A DNA stretch of 64,000 nt. Source: Flammeovirgaceae bacterium SG7u.111. GTDB taxonomy: Bacteria; Bacteroidota; Bacteroidia; Cytophagales; Flammeovirgaceae. The stretch lies in NCBI GenBank assembly GCA_034044135.1, contig CP139021.1:4603635-4667634 (forward strand), written 5' to 3'. A program made the translations under genes and the position numbers. A model generated the notes under the pieces. The model was not told the origin of the DNA, did no database searches, and worked only from the letters and a program-made list of their open reading frames with translations. This document shows positions 8,781 through 17,347 of this stretch, in pieces; position 1 is the first letter of the stretch, and each line of letters starts with the position of its first letter.

Positions 8781-9265
8781 TATGCAATCAATTTTTCCAA
8801 ATATACATCTATCTTTTCCGGCTTGTCCGTAGGGGCAAACCTTTTGATGGGCTCACCATTTTTGTCGATAAGGAATTTGGTGAAATTCCATTTTATTCTG
8901 CTCACAAGCGTTCCTTTTTGCTTACTTTTCAGGTATTTGTAAATGGGATGGGCATTTTTACCGTTCACATCAACCTTTGCAAACATAGGAAAAGTAACAC
9001 CATAATTTATGCGGCAACCTTGCTCAATGGAGTCTGCATCGCCAGGTTCTTGGTTGGCAAATTGGTTAGAAGGAAATCCAAGTACCACGAAGCCCTTATC
9101 CTTGTATTTCTGATACAACTTTTCCAATCCATCGAACTGAGGAGTTAGCCCACATTTACTAGCGGTATTCACCACCAACACAGTTTTTCCCTCAAAGTCG
9201 CTCATTTTAACATTGCTTCCTCTTAAATCAGAAGCTTCAAAATCATAAAACCGTTCGTCTTTCAT
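8780..9265 (-). CDS. Glutathione peroxidase family (thiol peroxidase)
   Basis: 161 residues, the usual length for bacterial Cys-type GPx. The active-site Cys is in NTASKCGLTPQFDGL; the partner Gln (GFPSNQFANQEPG) and Trp/Asn (IKWNFTKFL) of the catalytic tetrad are present. It reduces hydrogen or organic peroxides, most likely with thioredoxin as donor. Start overlaps the stop of the doxX gene and its stop overlaps the ohrR start, so translation of the three genes is coupled. Confidence 0.93.
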   Translation of the reverse strand: MKDERFYDFEASDLRGSNVKMSDFEGKTVLVVNTASKCGLTPQFDGLEKLYQKYKDKGFVVLGFPSNQFANQEPGDADSIEQGCRINYGVTFPMFAKVDVNGKNAHPIYKYLKSKQKGTLVSRIKWNFTKFLIDKNGEPIKRFAPTDKPEKIDVYLEKLIA

Positions 9266-9687
9266 TACGCTTTATTTTTTTTAAGTAAATAACCAAGAGC
9301 ACCGCTTGACCACAATGCCCAAAGAATAAGTATAGGCTGGAAAAACAGTCGGATTAGTCGAGCCTTGTCTGTATCTAGCCCAAACGCATCCGTCCCGTTG
9401 AGGTATTGGGCAATATTCCCAGGGAAAATCAACACATAAAAAATAGCTAGTGCCAAACCTACCCGCACTTTTTGTTTCGTCCAAAAAACCATCCCAAGTC
9501 CCAATGAAATCTCAGCTATCCCAGATAGGATAACTACTAAGTCTTTGCTCAAAGGCAACCAATTAGGCACCTGGGCTTGAAATTCTGCGCGCTGAAACGT
9601 GAAATGCCCTATGGCAGCCATAACCATAAAGAGCCCTAAAACAATTCTTAAAATATTCTGGATGATATTTGTTTTTGGATTATTCAT
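9265..9687 (-). CDS. DoxX-family membrane protein
   Basis: About 140 residues from ATG 9687 (MNNPKTNIIQN). The upstream ATG at 9726 falls at the predicted transcription start, so it is unlikely to be used. Four hydrophobic helices are visible, with the DoxX-like pattern RIVLGLFMVMAAIGHFTF and ILSGIAEISLGLGMVFW. DoxX-type proteins sit in oxidative-stress membrane complexes in some bacteria; here the operon with Gpx and OhrR supports a stress role. Exact function unknown. Confidence 0.85.
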   Translation of the reverse strand: MNNPKTNIIQNILRIVLGLFMVMAAIGHFTFQRAEFQAQVPNWLPLSKDLVVILSGIAEISLGLGMVFWTKQKVRVGLALAIFYVLIFPGNIAQYLNGTDAFGLDTDKARLIRLFFQPILILWALWSSGALGYLLKKNKA

Positions 9688-9717
9688 TACAAAAACATTT
9701 AAATCTTTATCGATTAT

Positions 9718-9729
9718 ATCGTGCACGAT
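9718..9729. promoter_or_regulatory. 12-bp palindrome over the predicted start site, candidate OhrR operator
   Basis: ATCGTGCACGAT is a perfect palindrome. It lies directly downstream of the -7 box and covers the predicted transcription start of the operon that encodes the OhrR-like repressor, the place where a repressor would block initiation. Confidence 0.5.
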
Positions 9730-9730
9730 T

Positions 9731-9761
9731 CAAAATTATGAAACTAATCTGTCACATCCAA
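9731..9761 (-). promoter_or_regulatory. Promoter of the doxX-gpx-ohrR operon
   Basis: On the minus strand TAATTTTG (9731-9738) matches the Bacteroidota -7 box TAnnTTTG, and a TTG at 9759-9761 lies 20 bases upstream, within the normal -33/-7 spacing. Transcription should start near 9727. Confidence 0.6.
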
Positions 9762-10031
9762 GAAATGAGACAAGAGCATTTTAAAAACTTTGCCATTTAC
9801 TTACCGTTGATAAGCCTAATACTTTACGATTTACAGCTCATTTTGAGTAGTATATTCAGGAAGTATTTGAGCTTCCTGAAGAATGATGTATTTTCACAAA
9901 TGGACAATTGAAAGAAGAAATTGAAATTGCATACAACCTTACGAAGATAGGGGTTGTCTTGCTCTTAATCGATAGCTTATTTTTACCGTGAAGGCTTCGA
10001 TAAACCGGCGTTAACCTAAAGAATTGCACTT
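9739..10031. other. Intergenic region upstream of the TonB-dependent receptor
   Basis: About 290 bases between the divergent doxX operon and the receptor. A 57-codon frame (9738-9911, +) is present but resembles nothing I recognise. No clear -7 box for the receptor was found. Confidence 0.3.
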
Positions 10032-12680
10032 TTGGACACAACTAAAACTATAACCATTAACATTTTTTCTGCCGCACTACTAACTTTTATTTTTCTGTTT
10101 ACTAGCCAGCTCGAAGCACAGTTGCTTCTAAAACAGCGGGTAAATGTAAATTGGGAAAAGAAGCCGTATTCGGAGGCTTTGGAAGAGCTTAGAGATGTTT
10201 ATGGTTTTAGTTTTGTTTATAGCGATGATCAGCTCCCTTCCCGCTTACTCTCCTATCAGGTGCAAAATATGCCTTTGGAATATGTTCTTCTCCAGATGTT
10301 CAAAAACTCTAAAAATAACTTTAAGGAAATAAATGGGGAGATCATTATTTCCCATTACATACCCGGTAATCCTATACCCAAATACACCATTAATGGTAAA
10401 GTGACGGAGACTATTTCTGGAGAAGAACTAATAGGTGTGACGATTTGGCTCAAGGGAACTCCCGAGGGCGCAATCAGTAACTTTTACGGGTTTTATTCCC
10501 TCACTTTGCCTGAGGGCATTTATGAATTGGAATTTTCTTACCTTGGCTACAAAGACATTGTAGTGCCCATTCAGCTTGATAGTAACATAACGCTCGACAT
10601 GGAAATGAAAGAGTCGGAAATCCAGCTAGAAGAGGTAGAAGTAGTTGGGAAAGAGCTGGAAGAGGATGTTAATATAAAGCAGGCTCAAATGAGTATTTTC
10701 AGGATGAATGCCAAAGTGCTGAAAGAAGTTCCTGTATTTTTCGGCGAGCCCGATGTTATCCGTACTATCCAGCTTCTTCCTGGGGTTCAATCTATTGCCG
10801 AAGGCAGTACGGGGATTTTCGTAAGAGGTGGGACGGCTAGTCAAAATCTGCTCCTTATAGATGAAGCCCCTGTTTTCAATGCCTCACACTTTGGGTTATT
10901 TTCAATATTCAATCCTGATGCGGTAAAAGAAATAGAGTTTGCCAAAGGTTCTATCCCTGCAAGTTATGGAGGAAGGCTTTCGTCTGTGTTGGATGTAAGG
11001 ATGAAGGAAGGGAACTTTGAAAAACCCGTTTTTACGGGAGGAGTTGGGACACTTTCTACCCGACTTTCTTTTGAAGCCCCTCTCAAAAAAGATAAAGGTT
11101 CTTTCTTTGTGGCCGGCAGAAGGAGCTATGCAGATTTTTTCCTCAATAGCTTCCCTAGTCAAAGTTTTGGAGGTGGCAACACCCTGTATTTTTATGATCT
11201 TAATGGACGGTTTGACTATCGGTTCAATCTCAAAAACAAGGTTTCCGTTTCAGGTTATTTGGGAAGGGATAGGCTCGGATTCGATGACCTTTATGGGGTT
11301 TCTTGGGGCAATCAAAGTATTTCAGCTAGGTGGAACCACATTTTTAATCCCAAGCTTTTTTCCAACCTCACCTTCTATACCAGCTCTTTTCAAAACAGAA
11401 ACATTGTCGACTTGGTGCAAGATTTTGGTTATGTTTCTCGCTCGAATATAAGGCATACGGGAATCAAGCAGGATTTTTCTTATTTCATCAATCCCAGCAC
11501 TCAACTAGATTTTGGGTACGATATCAACAGGCATCGTTACTTCTTTGGAGAGGTAACACCCACAAACGAAACTTCGGTAATCCAAGAAGAATTCATAGAC
11601 CCTTCCTTTGCCATCGAAACTTCGGTTTATGTAGGTTTCGAAAAAAACATTGGAGATAGGATAGACATCTACGCTGGACTACGCTACTCCCGCTTCGACA
11701 ATGTAGGGCCAGGCAGAAAGTATATCTACGACACAGAAGATGTACTATCACCTGAAACTTCTGAAGAAAATATTATAGATTCTGTATCCTACGACTGGGG
11801 AGAAATTATCAATACATACCAAGGGCTAGAACCTCGGTTTTCACTCAGGTATTCTTTCAATAACAACACCTCGGCAAAGGTTTCTTATAACCGAACTAGG
11901 CAATATCTCAACCAAATGAGCAATACCAACACCCCTTCCCCTGTGGATATGTGGGCGCCAGTCAACAGCTATATCCCTCCTCAAATTGGTGACCAAATAG
12001 CGCTTGGTCTATTTAAAAATTTTGATGATAATACATTTGAAACTTCCATAGAGGGGTATTACAAGTTTATGGACAACCAAGTCGAGTTTAAACCTTTGGC
12101 AAACCTATTGCTCAACGACCACCTCGAAACAGAGGTGCTATTGGGGACGGGGATTTCTTACGGAGCAGAGGTTTTTATACGGAAGAAAAAGGGCAGGTTC
12201 ACGGGCTGGACGGGATATACCCTTTCTAATACTACACGCGAAACACCCGGGATCAACCTTGGCGAACCTTACCCCGCTTCGCATGATAGGCGACATGATT
12301 TTTCTATAGTAGGAAATTACAAATTCAATGAGCTAATAAGCGTATCTGCCAATTGGGTTTACTCTTCTGGAGTTGCCTATACCTTCCCCGTAGGGAAATA
12401 TGAGAAAGATGGCTTCCTGGTACCCTATTACAGTACTAGAAACGGATTTCGCTTACCTCCTACCCACCGGCTAGATATCTCGGCTACTTTCTTTAGGAAA
12501 ATGAGCCCCGAGAAAAAGAACGAAAGCAGCTTCAATTTTTCTATTTACAATGTGTATAACAGAAAAAACACTTATGCATACATCTTCAGGCAAAACCAAG
12601 AAGACCGTTCTCAAACCGAAGTTGTCAAGATTTACCTCTTTAGTATTATCCCATCTTTCACCTATAATTTTAAATTCTAG
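10032..12680 (+). CDS. TonB-dependent receptor with N-terminal STN and carboxypeptidase-like domains
   Basis: 882 residues starting at a TTG; a TAA lies five codons upstream and no in-frame ATG occurs before residue 70, so TTG is the only sensible start and precedes a signal peptide ending near EAQ. Domains in order: an STN (secretin/TonB short N-terminal) domain (residues 35-110), a carboxypeptidase-regulatory-like repeat (118-200), the plug (240-330, with GIFVRGGTASQNLLLIDEAPVF) and the outer-membrane barrel ending in an aromatic residue (PSFTYNFKF). STN domains often pass signals to an anti-sigma factor, but none is adjacent. Ligand unknown; no SusD partner follows, so it is not a typical glycan importer. 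Confidence 0.9.
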   Translation: MDTTKTITINIFSAALLTFIFLFTSQLEAQLLLKQRVNVNWEKKPYSEALEELRDVYGFSFVYSDDQLPSRLLSYQVQNMPLEYVLLQMFKNSKNNFKEINGEIIISHYIPGNPIPKYTINGKVTETISGEELIGVTIWLKGTPEGAISNFYGFYSLTLPEGIYELEFSYLGYKDIVVPIQLDSNITLDMEMKESEIQLEEVEVVGKELEEDVNIKQAQMSIFRMNAKVLKEVPVFFGEPDVIRTIQLLPGVQSIAEGSTGIFVRGGTASQNLLLIDEAPVFNASHFGLFSIFNPDAVKEIEFAKGSIPASYGGRLSSVLDVRMKEGNFEKPVFTGGVGTLSTRLSFEAPLKKDKGSFFVAGRRSYADFFLNSFPSQSFGGGNTLYFYDLNGRFDYRFNLKNKVSVSGYLGRDRLGFDDLYGVSWGNQSISARWNHIFNPKLFSNLTFYTSSFQNRNIVDLVQDFGYVSRSNIRHTGIKQDFSYFINPSTQLDFGYDINRHRYFFGEVTPTNETSVIQEEFIDPSFAIETSVYVGFEKNIGDRIDIYAGLRYSRFDNVGPGRKYIYDTEDVLSPETSEENIIDSVSYDWGEIINTYQGLEPRFSLRYSFNNNTSAKVSYNRTRQYLNQMSNTNTPSPVDMWAPVNSYIPPQIGDQIALGLFKNFDDNTFETSIEGYYKFMDNQVEFKPLANLLLNDHLETEVLLGTGISYGAEVFIRKKKGRFTGWTGYTLSNTTRETPGINLGEPYPASHDRRHDFSIVGNYKFNELISVSANWVYSSGVAYTFPVGKYEKDGFLVPYYSTRNGFRLPPTHRLDISATFFRKMSPEKKNESSFNFSIYNVYNRKNTYAYIFRQNQEDRSQTEVVKIYLFSIIPSFTYNFKF

Positions 12681-12684
12681 GCAC

Positions 12685-12720
12685 AAAAAAAGTGACCATT
12701 GCTGGTCACTTTTCTTTAAT
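12685..12720. terminator. Bidirectional terminator between convergent genes
   Basis: Stem AAAAGTGACCA with its complement, loop TTGC, and A- and T-rich flanks on both sides; it can serve the receptor gene and the OmpA gene. Confidence 0.75.
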
Positions 12721-12751
12721 TTTCCAAAACTTCGGCTTTCAGACCAATAAA

Positions 12752-15646
12752 CTATTTATCTGTCACTGTTGACAGACCACTATTGAGTTTCTTCTTTTCT
12801 TTGGCGTAATCCATCCTCATTACTTTAAACTCACAACGCCTGTTTTTAACCCTTCCTTCTTGCGTATCGTTATCGTAGCGAGGCGCATCTTCACCATAAG
12901 CCTTCACAAAGAAACGGTCAGAAGTGACACCTTTTTTCAGCATTTCCCTAGCGACTACTTCTGCTCTCTTTTTAGAAAGTCGTGCATTAAATTCGGCTGC
13001 ACCACTGCTATCACTATGCCCACCTATTTCAATATATAAGCCAGGGTGTTTATCAAGGATTTTACAGGCTTCATTTATTATTTCATAACCAGAAGTAGAG
13101 ATATCGAAGGAGTTGATATTGAAGAATACGATTGGCTTCAACCTTTTCCCTGGCATCAAATCTTCAAAAGGGATAATATTAGCTTCTTGCGCCAATAACT
13201 CATCTATTCTTCTTCTCATATCATCTTCAGGGTTCAATAATTTGAATTGCACCCTTAAGTTCTGGAGGTTTTCCGTATTACCGCCATCTGCAATCAGCTC
13301 CGAATCACCATAACCTTTGATAATGATCCTATCTTTAGAGATCCCATTGTAGATAAGCTTTTGAGCTACCAAACTTGCTAAACGGTAAGAAAGACTATCT
13401 TTAAAAACCTTATCCCCTTTGGCCATCGTGTGTCCACCTACTTCCACTTTCATTAATGGGTTTTCATCCATTAGCGTGACTAACTCCCTAATAGCCAACT
13501 CTGCTTCTAAATCCAAGATGTTCGCACCTGTTTTGAAACTAACCGAGTTTTGAAGTAAAATCTCATCGCCAATAGTGTTGATGGCAGTAGGCTCTTTATC
13601 CAAAAGAGCCGGGTCAATTGCCAACTGCGCATAGATTTTGGCATAATCAAATGAAGGAGTATCTTCTGTTATTTTCCTAAATACATATTCAACCCTTTTA
13701 TTCTGCTTTCTACCAAGGTTTGTTTTGTTCGATGCCAGTGGAAAGGCAGAACCATACCCATGGCCTTTAGCTTCCAACCTGTCACCAGCAGAGCCTAAGC
13801 TTACCAATTCGGTTACCAAAGCTTCAGCTCTTGCTTTGGTTTTGTACAAATTCAATAGACTGTCTTCAGAGTTGGCTGAGTGAACAACCATTTCCACCCT
13901 GTATCCATCGTTATTATCCATCAGATCTTTCAAGGCTTGCAACTCTGGGAAACTACTTGGCAATACTTCTATTCCATCTCCCTCGGAGAAGAAAATATTC
14001 TCTAGCTCAACCACTTGGTAATCGCCAACCTCTTTCATTTGAAAGTCTTCCTTGATTTCCAAGTACTCAAACTGGTCTGATACATTTATATTTCTGGAGG
14101 CAAACAAATAGCCCTTGCGCTTCACCCTTACTCCATAATTCTTGTTAGGCTTGAGGTAAGCGGCATATTTGCCATTGAACCCATTACTATTGACAATATT
14201 TACAATTTTCTGAGTTTCGTTGTCTATAATTTCGATAGTAGCGGCCAAGGCTTTACCAGTTTTATCATCTACTACCTTACCCTTCAGTACAATCATTTTT
14301 TTGCGCACCTCAGGCAACATGATGATGTACAAATCTTGGTCACCATAGCTATCCGACTTATTGGTAGAAAAATACCCACGTGTCCCATCGGTTGACCAGG
14401 TCACAAAAATATCATCGTTAGATGTATTTACAGGATAACCCATATTCACAGGCTTCGACCATTTATTCTCTCGCTCATTATATTTTGAATAGAAAATATC
14501 ATATCCACCCATTCCGTCATGCCCTTTTGAGCTAAAATACAAGGTTTTTCCATCGGCAGTAATATAAGGAGAGTCCTCATCGTAAGGTGTATTGATCACA
14601 TCTCCTAAGTTTTCAGGCTCAGCCCAAGTAAGATCTGGCAACCTTCTCACAATATAAATATCTTTTCCCCCGAAGCTATTCTCGACAGTTCTATCACTAC
14701 TGATAAACAGCACTTGTTCATCGGCCATAATTGCCGCATGTGTTTCCTGAGCCCTAGAATTCACTCCTTTCTGCATCATCTCAGGAGCAGACCATTGTTG
14801 ATTTTTGAACACTGAAGAATAAATATTTCCTGAACTTTGCCCACCCATGGCCAAAGCACTTCTATAGATAAAAAGCTCATCACCATCTGGAGCCAAGCCA
14901 ATAGATGCGTCGTGGTCAGGCGTATTGATTTCAGTCATATTCACAGGCTTTCCCCACTTTCCATCCTTGCCTTTTTCAGAAATATACACGTCCTCATATG
15001 GCAAATTATCTACAGGATCAAGCTCTGGGTTTTCATTGCTTGGCCTTCTTGAAGTAAAGATCAACCGGGATTCGTCTGCCGAAATTACCGGGGCAAAATC
15101 TGGATAAGGGCTATTAATATGATCGCCCAAATTATATATTTCAACATTTTTAGGTCTTGCCATCAAGCTCTTTCCAGTCTTACACTGGGCTATCAAATAC
15201 GTGACTTCTTTTTCCCCTGCCTCTTCCTTCGCCAAGCTCTCTTGGTAATAATAGATAGCAGAATCGAATTGATGTGTACGATGAAAAGCAGTACCCAAGT
15301 AATAATGGATATTTTCGAAAGAACTATCTTTACTATAGGAGTACCTCAGCTTAGAAAAAGCCATCTGCTCCTCGCCAGTTTTCAAATAAATCACCCCTAG
15401 GAGGTAGTGGCACAAAGCATCGTTAGGAAGTTGGCTGTCGTACTTTTTGAGCTGAGGAAGGGCATAGTCAAATTCACCTACTCTCACAAGCTCTTCAGCA
15501 TCGGCCAGCATGCGCTTAGCTTGTGCTAATTCTTTTTTAGATAGCTCCTGAGCTTGCAGCTGCGAAAGCTGTAAAAGGAATAGGCATCCTATAAATAATA
15601 AAGTACCTAATTTGAGTGTAAATCTGCTTGATGATGACATGGTCAT
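12752..15646 (-). CDS. OmpA-family envelope protein with TPR, PD40 repeats and three OmpA-like domains
   Basis: About 964 residues from ATG 15646 (MTMSSSSRFTLK); a second ATG at 15640 is equally good, and the frame upstream lacks a signal sequence. After the signal peptide come TPR-like helices (residues 35-155), WD40-like PD40 repeats (YPDFAPVISADESRLIFTSRR, SPYITADGKTLYFSSKG; 175-455), a carboxypeptidase-regulatory-like fold (470-550), and three OmpA_C modules (about 555-670, 695-800, 835-945). Only the last has the full peptidoglycan-binding set: GHSD, LSKKRAEVV and NRRCEF; the first two lack the Asp. The protein probably anchors an envelope complex to peptidoglycan; PorE-like proteins of the type IX system have a related build, but with one OmpA domain. 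Confidence 0.87.
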   Translation of the reverse strand: MTMSSSSRFTLKLGTLLFIGCLFLLQLSQLQAQELSKKELAQAKRMLADAEELVRVGEFDYALPQLKKYDSQLPNDALCHYLLGVIYLKTGEEQMAFSKLRYSYSKDSSFENIHYYLGTAFHRTHQFDSAIYYYQESLAKEEAGEKEVTYLIAQCKTGKSLMARPKNVEIYNLGDHINSPYPDFAPVISADESRLIFTSRRPSNENPELDPVDNLPYEDVYISEKGKDGKWGKPVNMTEINTPDHDASIGLAPDGDELFIYRSALAMGGQSSGNIYSSVFKNQQWSAPEMMQKGVNSRAQETHAAIMADEQVLFISSDRTVENSFGGKDIYIVRRLPDLTWAEPENLGDVINTPYDEDSPYITADGKTLYFSSKGHDGMGGYDIFYSKYNERENKWSKPVNMGYPVNTSNDDIFVTWSTDGTRGYFSTNKSDSYGDQDLYIIMLPEVRKKMIVLKGKVVDDKTGKALAATIEIIDNETQKIVNIVNSNGFNGKYAAYLKPNKNYGVRVKRKGYLFASRNINVSDQFEYLEIKEDFQMKEVGDYQVVELENIFFSEGDGIEVLPSSFPELQALKDLMDNNDGYRVEMVVHSANSEDSLLNLYKTKARAEALVTELVSLGSAGDRLEAKGHGYGSAFPLASNKTNLGRKQNKRVEYVFRKITEDTPSFDYAKIYAQLAIDPALLDKEPTAINTIGDEILLQNSVSFKTGANILDLEAELAIRELVTLMDENPLMKVEVGGHTMAKGDKVFKDSLSYRLASLVAQKLIYNGISKDRIIIKGYGDSELIADGGNTENLQNLRVQFKLLNPEDDMRRRIDELLAQEANIIPFEDLMPGKRLKPIVFFNINSFDISTSGYEIINEACKILDKHPGLYIEIGGHSDSSGAAEFNARLSKKRAEVVAREMLKKGVTSDRFFVKAYGEDAPRYDNDTQEGRVKNRRCEFKVMRMDYAKEKKKLNSGLSTVTDK

Positions 15647-16067
15647 TTTTTCGTTTGTATTTTGAAAGTCGTCTGTTGTTAGTTTCGTAGTTTTTGCCAG
15701 TTTGCAGCACAGCAAAAGGTCAATTACTCATTTCTCTTTCAGATAACTGTGGATCAATAGGAGGTATTGTAAGGTTTCGGTAAAAAACACACGAAAACCA
15801 GACCTACTTGCATATGTTAACAGAGATGTTTTAAGACTTAAATTCCATTCAATTGTACTTTTCCGACAATTAACCAAACATACAGCCTACGGGTCTTGGT
15901 TAAGAAACCTTTTTATATTTTGCCATATACACAAAAAGCCCAGCATTTCTACTGGACTTTTCAAACAACACTTACTTTTTATACTAATACCTTACACTTA
16001 CAACCTGTATTGGCTTCACCTCAAGTCAAAAACTCAGTTTCACCTATGCAAGATTCTGAAGAAATTG
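15647..16067. other. Intergenic region between the OmpA gene and the suf operon
   Basis: 420 bases holding the OmpA leader and the terminator at 15930-15965. I see no gene and no clear TAnnTTTG box for the OmpA gene. Confidence 0.4.
15930..15965 (-). terminator. Terminator after the suf-bacilliredoxin operon
   Basis: On the minus strand AAAAGTCCAG pairs with CTGGGCTTTT (one mismatch) and ends in T5, about 100 bases after the bacilliredoxin stop. Confidence 0.6.
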
Positions 16068-16484
16068 TTAGCAATATTCTTCGAAAACAGCTACCAAATG
16101 TCCTCCGATCATGTCAGCCGAACGACCTTCTATGTGGTGTCTTTCTACAAAGTGTATCAATTCTGACCCTTTGAAAAGAGCAATAGAAGGAGAAGAAGGA
16201 GGGTAAGGCAGCATAAACTCACGAGCTTTAGCAGTTGCTTCCTTATCTACCCCAGCAAATACAGTAGCTAACTTATCTGGCTTCTTTGAAGAGTGCTGAA
16301 CCGCCAACTTCACTCCTGGGCGGCAAGTTCCCGCTGCACAGCCACACACAGAGTTTACCACCAATAGCAAAGTTCCTTCATTATTCTCGATAAGTTCAGT
16401 TACTTCCTCTGCCGTTTTCAAATCGGCAAATCCAGAAGAAACCAAGTCTTCTTTCATAGGTATTGTCAAATGCTCTGGATACAT
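16068..16484 (-). CDS. Bacilliredoxin (BrxA/BrxB, YphP/YqiW family)
   Basis: 138 residues, the family's normal length, with a thioredoxin-like fold and the CGC motif in VVNSVCGCAAGTCRPGV, plus LPYPPSSPSIALFKG and RHHIEGRSADMIGGHL. In Bacillus, BrxA/B remove bacillithiol from oxidised proteins. Here it follows sufS-sufE-DUF59 by 47 bases on the same strand, which suggests a link between thiol redox repair and iron-sulfur assembly. It is also a plausible hint that this organism makes bacillithiol, but no biosynthetic gene is in the window. Confidence 0.9.
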   Translation of the reverse strand: MYPEHLTIPMKEDLVSSGFADLKTAEEVTELIENNEGTLLLVVNSVCGCAAGTCRPGVKLAVQHSSKKPDKLATVFAGVDKEATAKAREFMLPYPPSSPSIALFKGSELIHFVERHHIEGRSADMIGGHLVAVFEEYC

Positions 16485-16531
16485 ATTCGTCTATTTATAA
16501 ATTTTAGATTAAATTATTCGCAATCACACTA

Positions 16532-16843
16532 TTACATAAAGCCTAGTTCAAGCTTTGCCGCCTCAGACATCATATCAGAAGTATAAGGAGGATCAAACGT
16601 AAGCTCTACTGTTACATCATTCACCCCATCTACTTCACGTATCTTCTGCTCAATCTCTCCCGGGATTTGCTCGGCAGAAGGGCATGAAGGCGAGGTAAGT
16701 GTCATGAGCACATAAACATTGTTTACAGGAAAAACATTCACTTCGTAAATCAGTCCTAGCTCGTAAACATCTACCGGTATCTCTGGGTCGTACACAAGCT
16801 TTATGGCTTCAACCACATTCTCTTTAAGTTCTCTATCGGTCAT
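16532..16843 (-). CDS. SUF-associated DUF59/MIP18-family iron-sulfur assembly protein
   Basis: 103 residues. The DUF59 signature DPEIPVDVYELGLIY and the conserved cysteine in LTSPSCPSAEQIPGEI are both visible. Proteins of this kind (SufT/PaaD-like, related to MIP18/CIA2) help mature Fe-S proteins and are often encoded in suf operons. It lies 46 bases downstream of sufE. Confidence 0.9.
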   Translation of the reverse strand: MTDRELKENVVEAIKLVYDPEIPVDVYELGLIYEVNVFPVNNVYVLMTLTSPSCPSAEQIPGEIEQKIREVDGVNDVTVELTFDPPYTSDMMSEAAKLELGFM

Positions 16844-16889
16844 TTTAATATGAAATTAGAATCAATACCATGTTTTATCGAACGGGGAA

Positions 16890-17324
16890 TTAACTTCCCG
16901 CATCTATCTTAGCTTTATAAGCAACAGCAAACAGCCTCATTTGCTTCACCATGGCCGCCAAGCCATTGGAACGCTGCGAGCCAATTACATTTTGCAAACC
17001 TATTTTTTTGAGGAAATAAAGATCTGCATCTAATATTTCCGCTGGTTTGCGCCCTGACAACACCCTGATAAGTAGCTGAATGAGGCCTTTAGTCAATGCT
17101 GTATTACTATCAGCCTCAAACTTAATTTTATCCCCTTCAAGCTCCGTTATCAACCACACTTTCGACTGGCAACCTTTAATGATATTGTCATCTATCAAGT
17201 GTTCTTCAGGCAATGAAGCGGCTTTCTCTCCTATTTCCATGATATAAAATATCATGCTCTCACGGTCATCACCTAGTATTTCAAACTCGCTAACTATTTC
17301 GTCTTGTACTTCGTTAATGCTCAT
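16890..17324 (-). CDS. sufE: SufE, cysteine desulfuration protein
   Basis: 144 residues. The sulfur-acceptor cysteine is in DDNIIKGCQSKVWL, and the C-terminus has the family helices (LYFLKKIGLQNVIGSQRSNGLAAMVKQM). SufE takes persulfide sulfur from SufS and passes it to the SufBCD scaffold. The gene begins 23 bases after the sufS stop. Confidence 0.95.
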   Translation of the reverse strand: MSINEVQDEIVSEFEILGDDRESMIFYIMEIGEKAASLPEEHLIDDNIIKGCQSKVWLITELEGDKIKFEADSNTALTKGLIQLLIRVLSGRKPAEILDADLYFLKKIGLQNVIGSQRSNGLAAMVKQMRLFAVAYKAKIDAGS

Positions 17325-17347
17325 TCAACTAGCTCTAAAAAAATCTA

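Noticed and set aside
9738-9911. 57-codon frame starting MKLICHIQEMRQEHFKNF upstream of the TonB-dependent receptor
   Set aside because: It overlaps the promoter of the doxX operon, has no recognisable domain and no ribosome site. A degraded gene cannot be excluded, but there is no positive evidence.
15896-16174. 92-codon plus-strand frame before the bacilliredoxin end
   Set aside because: It crosses the terminator and the 3' end of the bacilliredoxin gene; composition and codon use look random.
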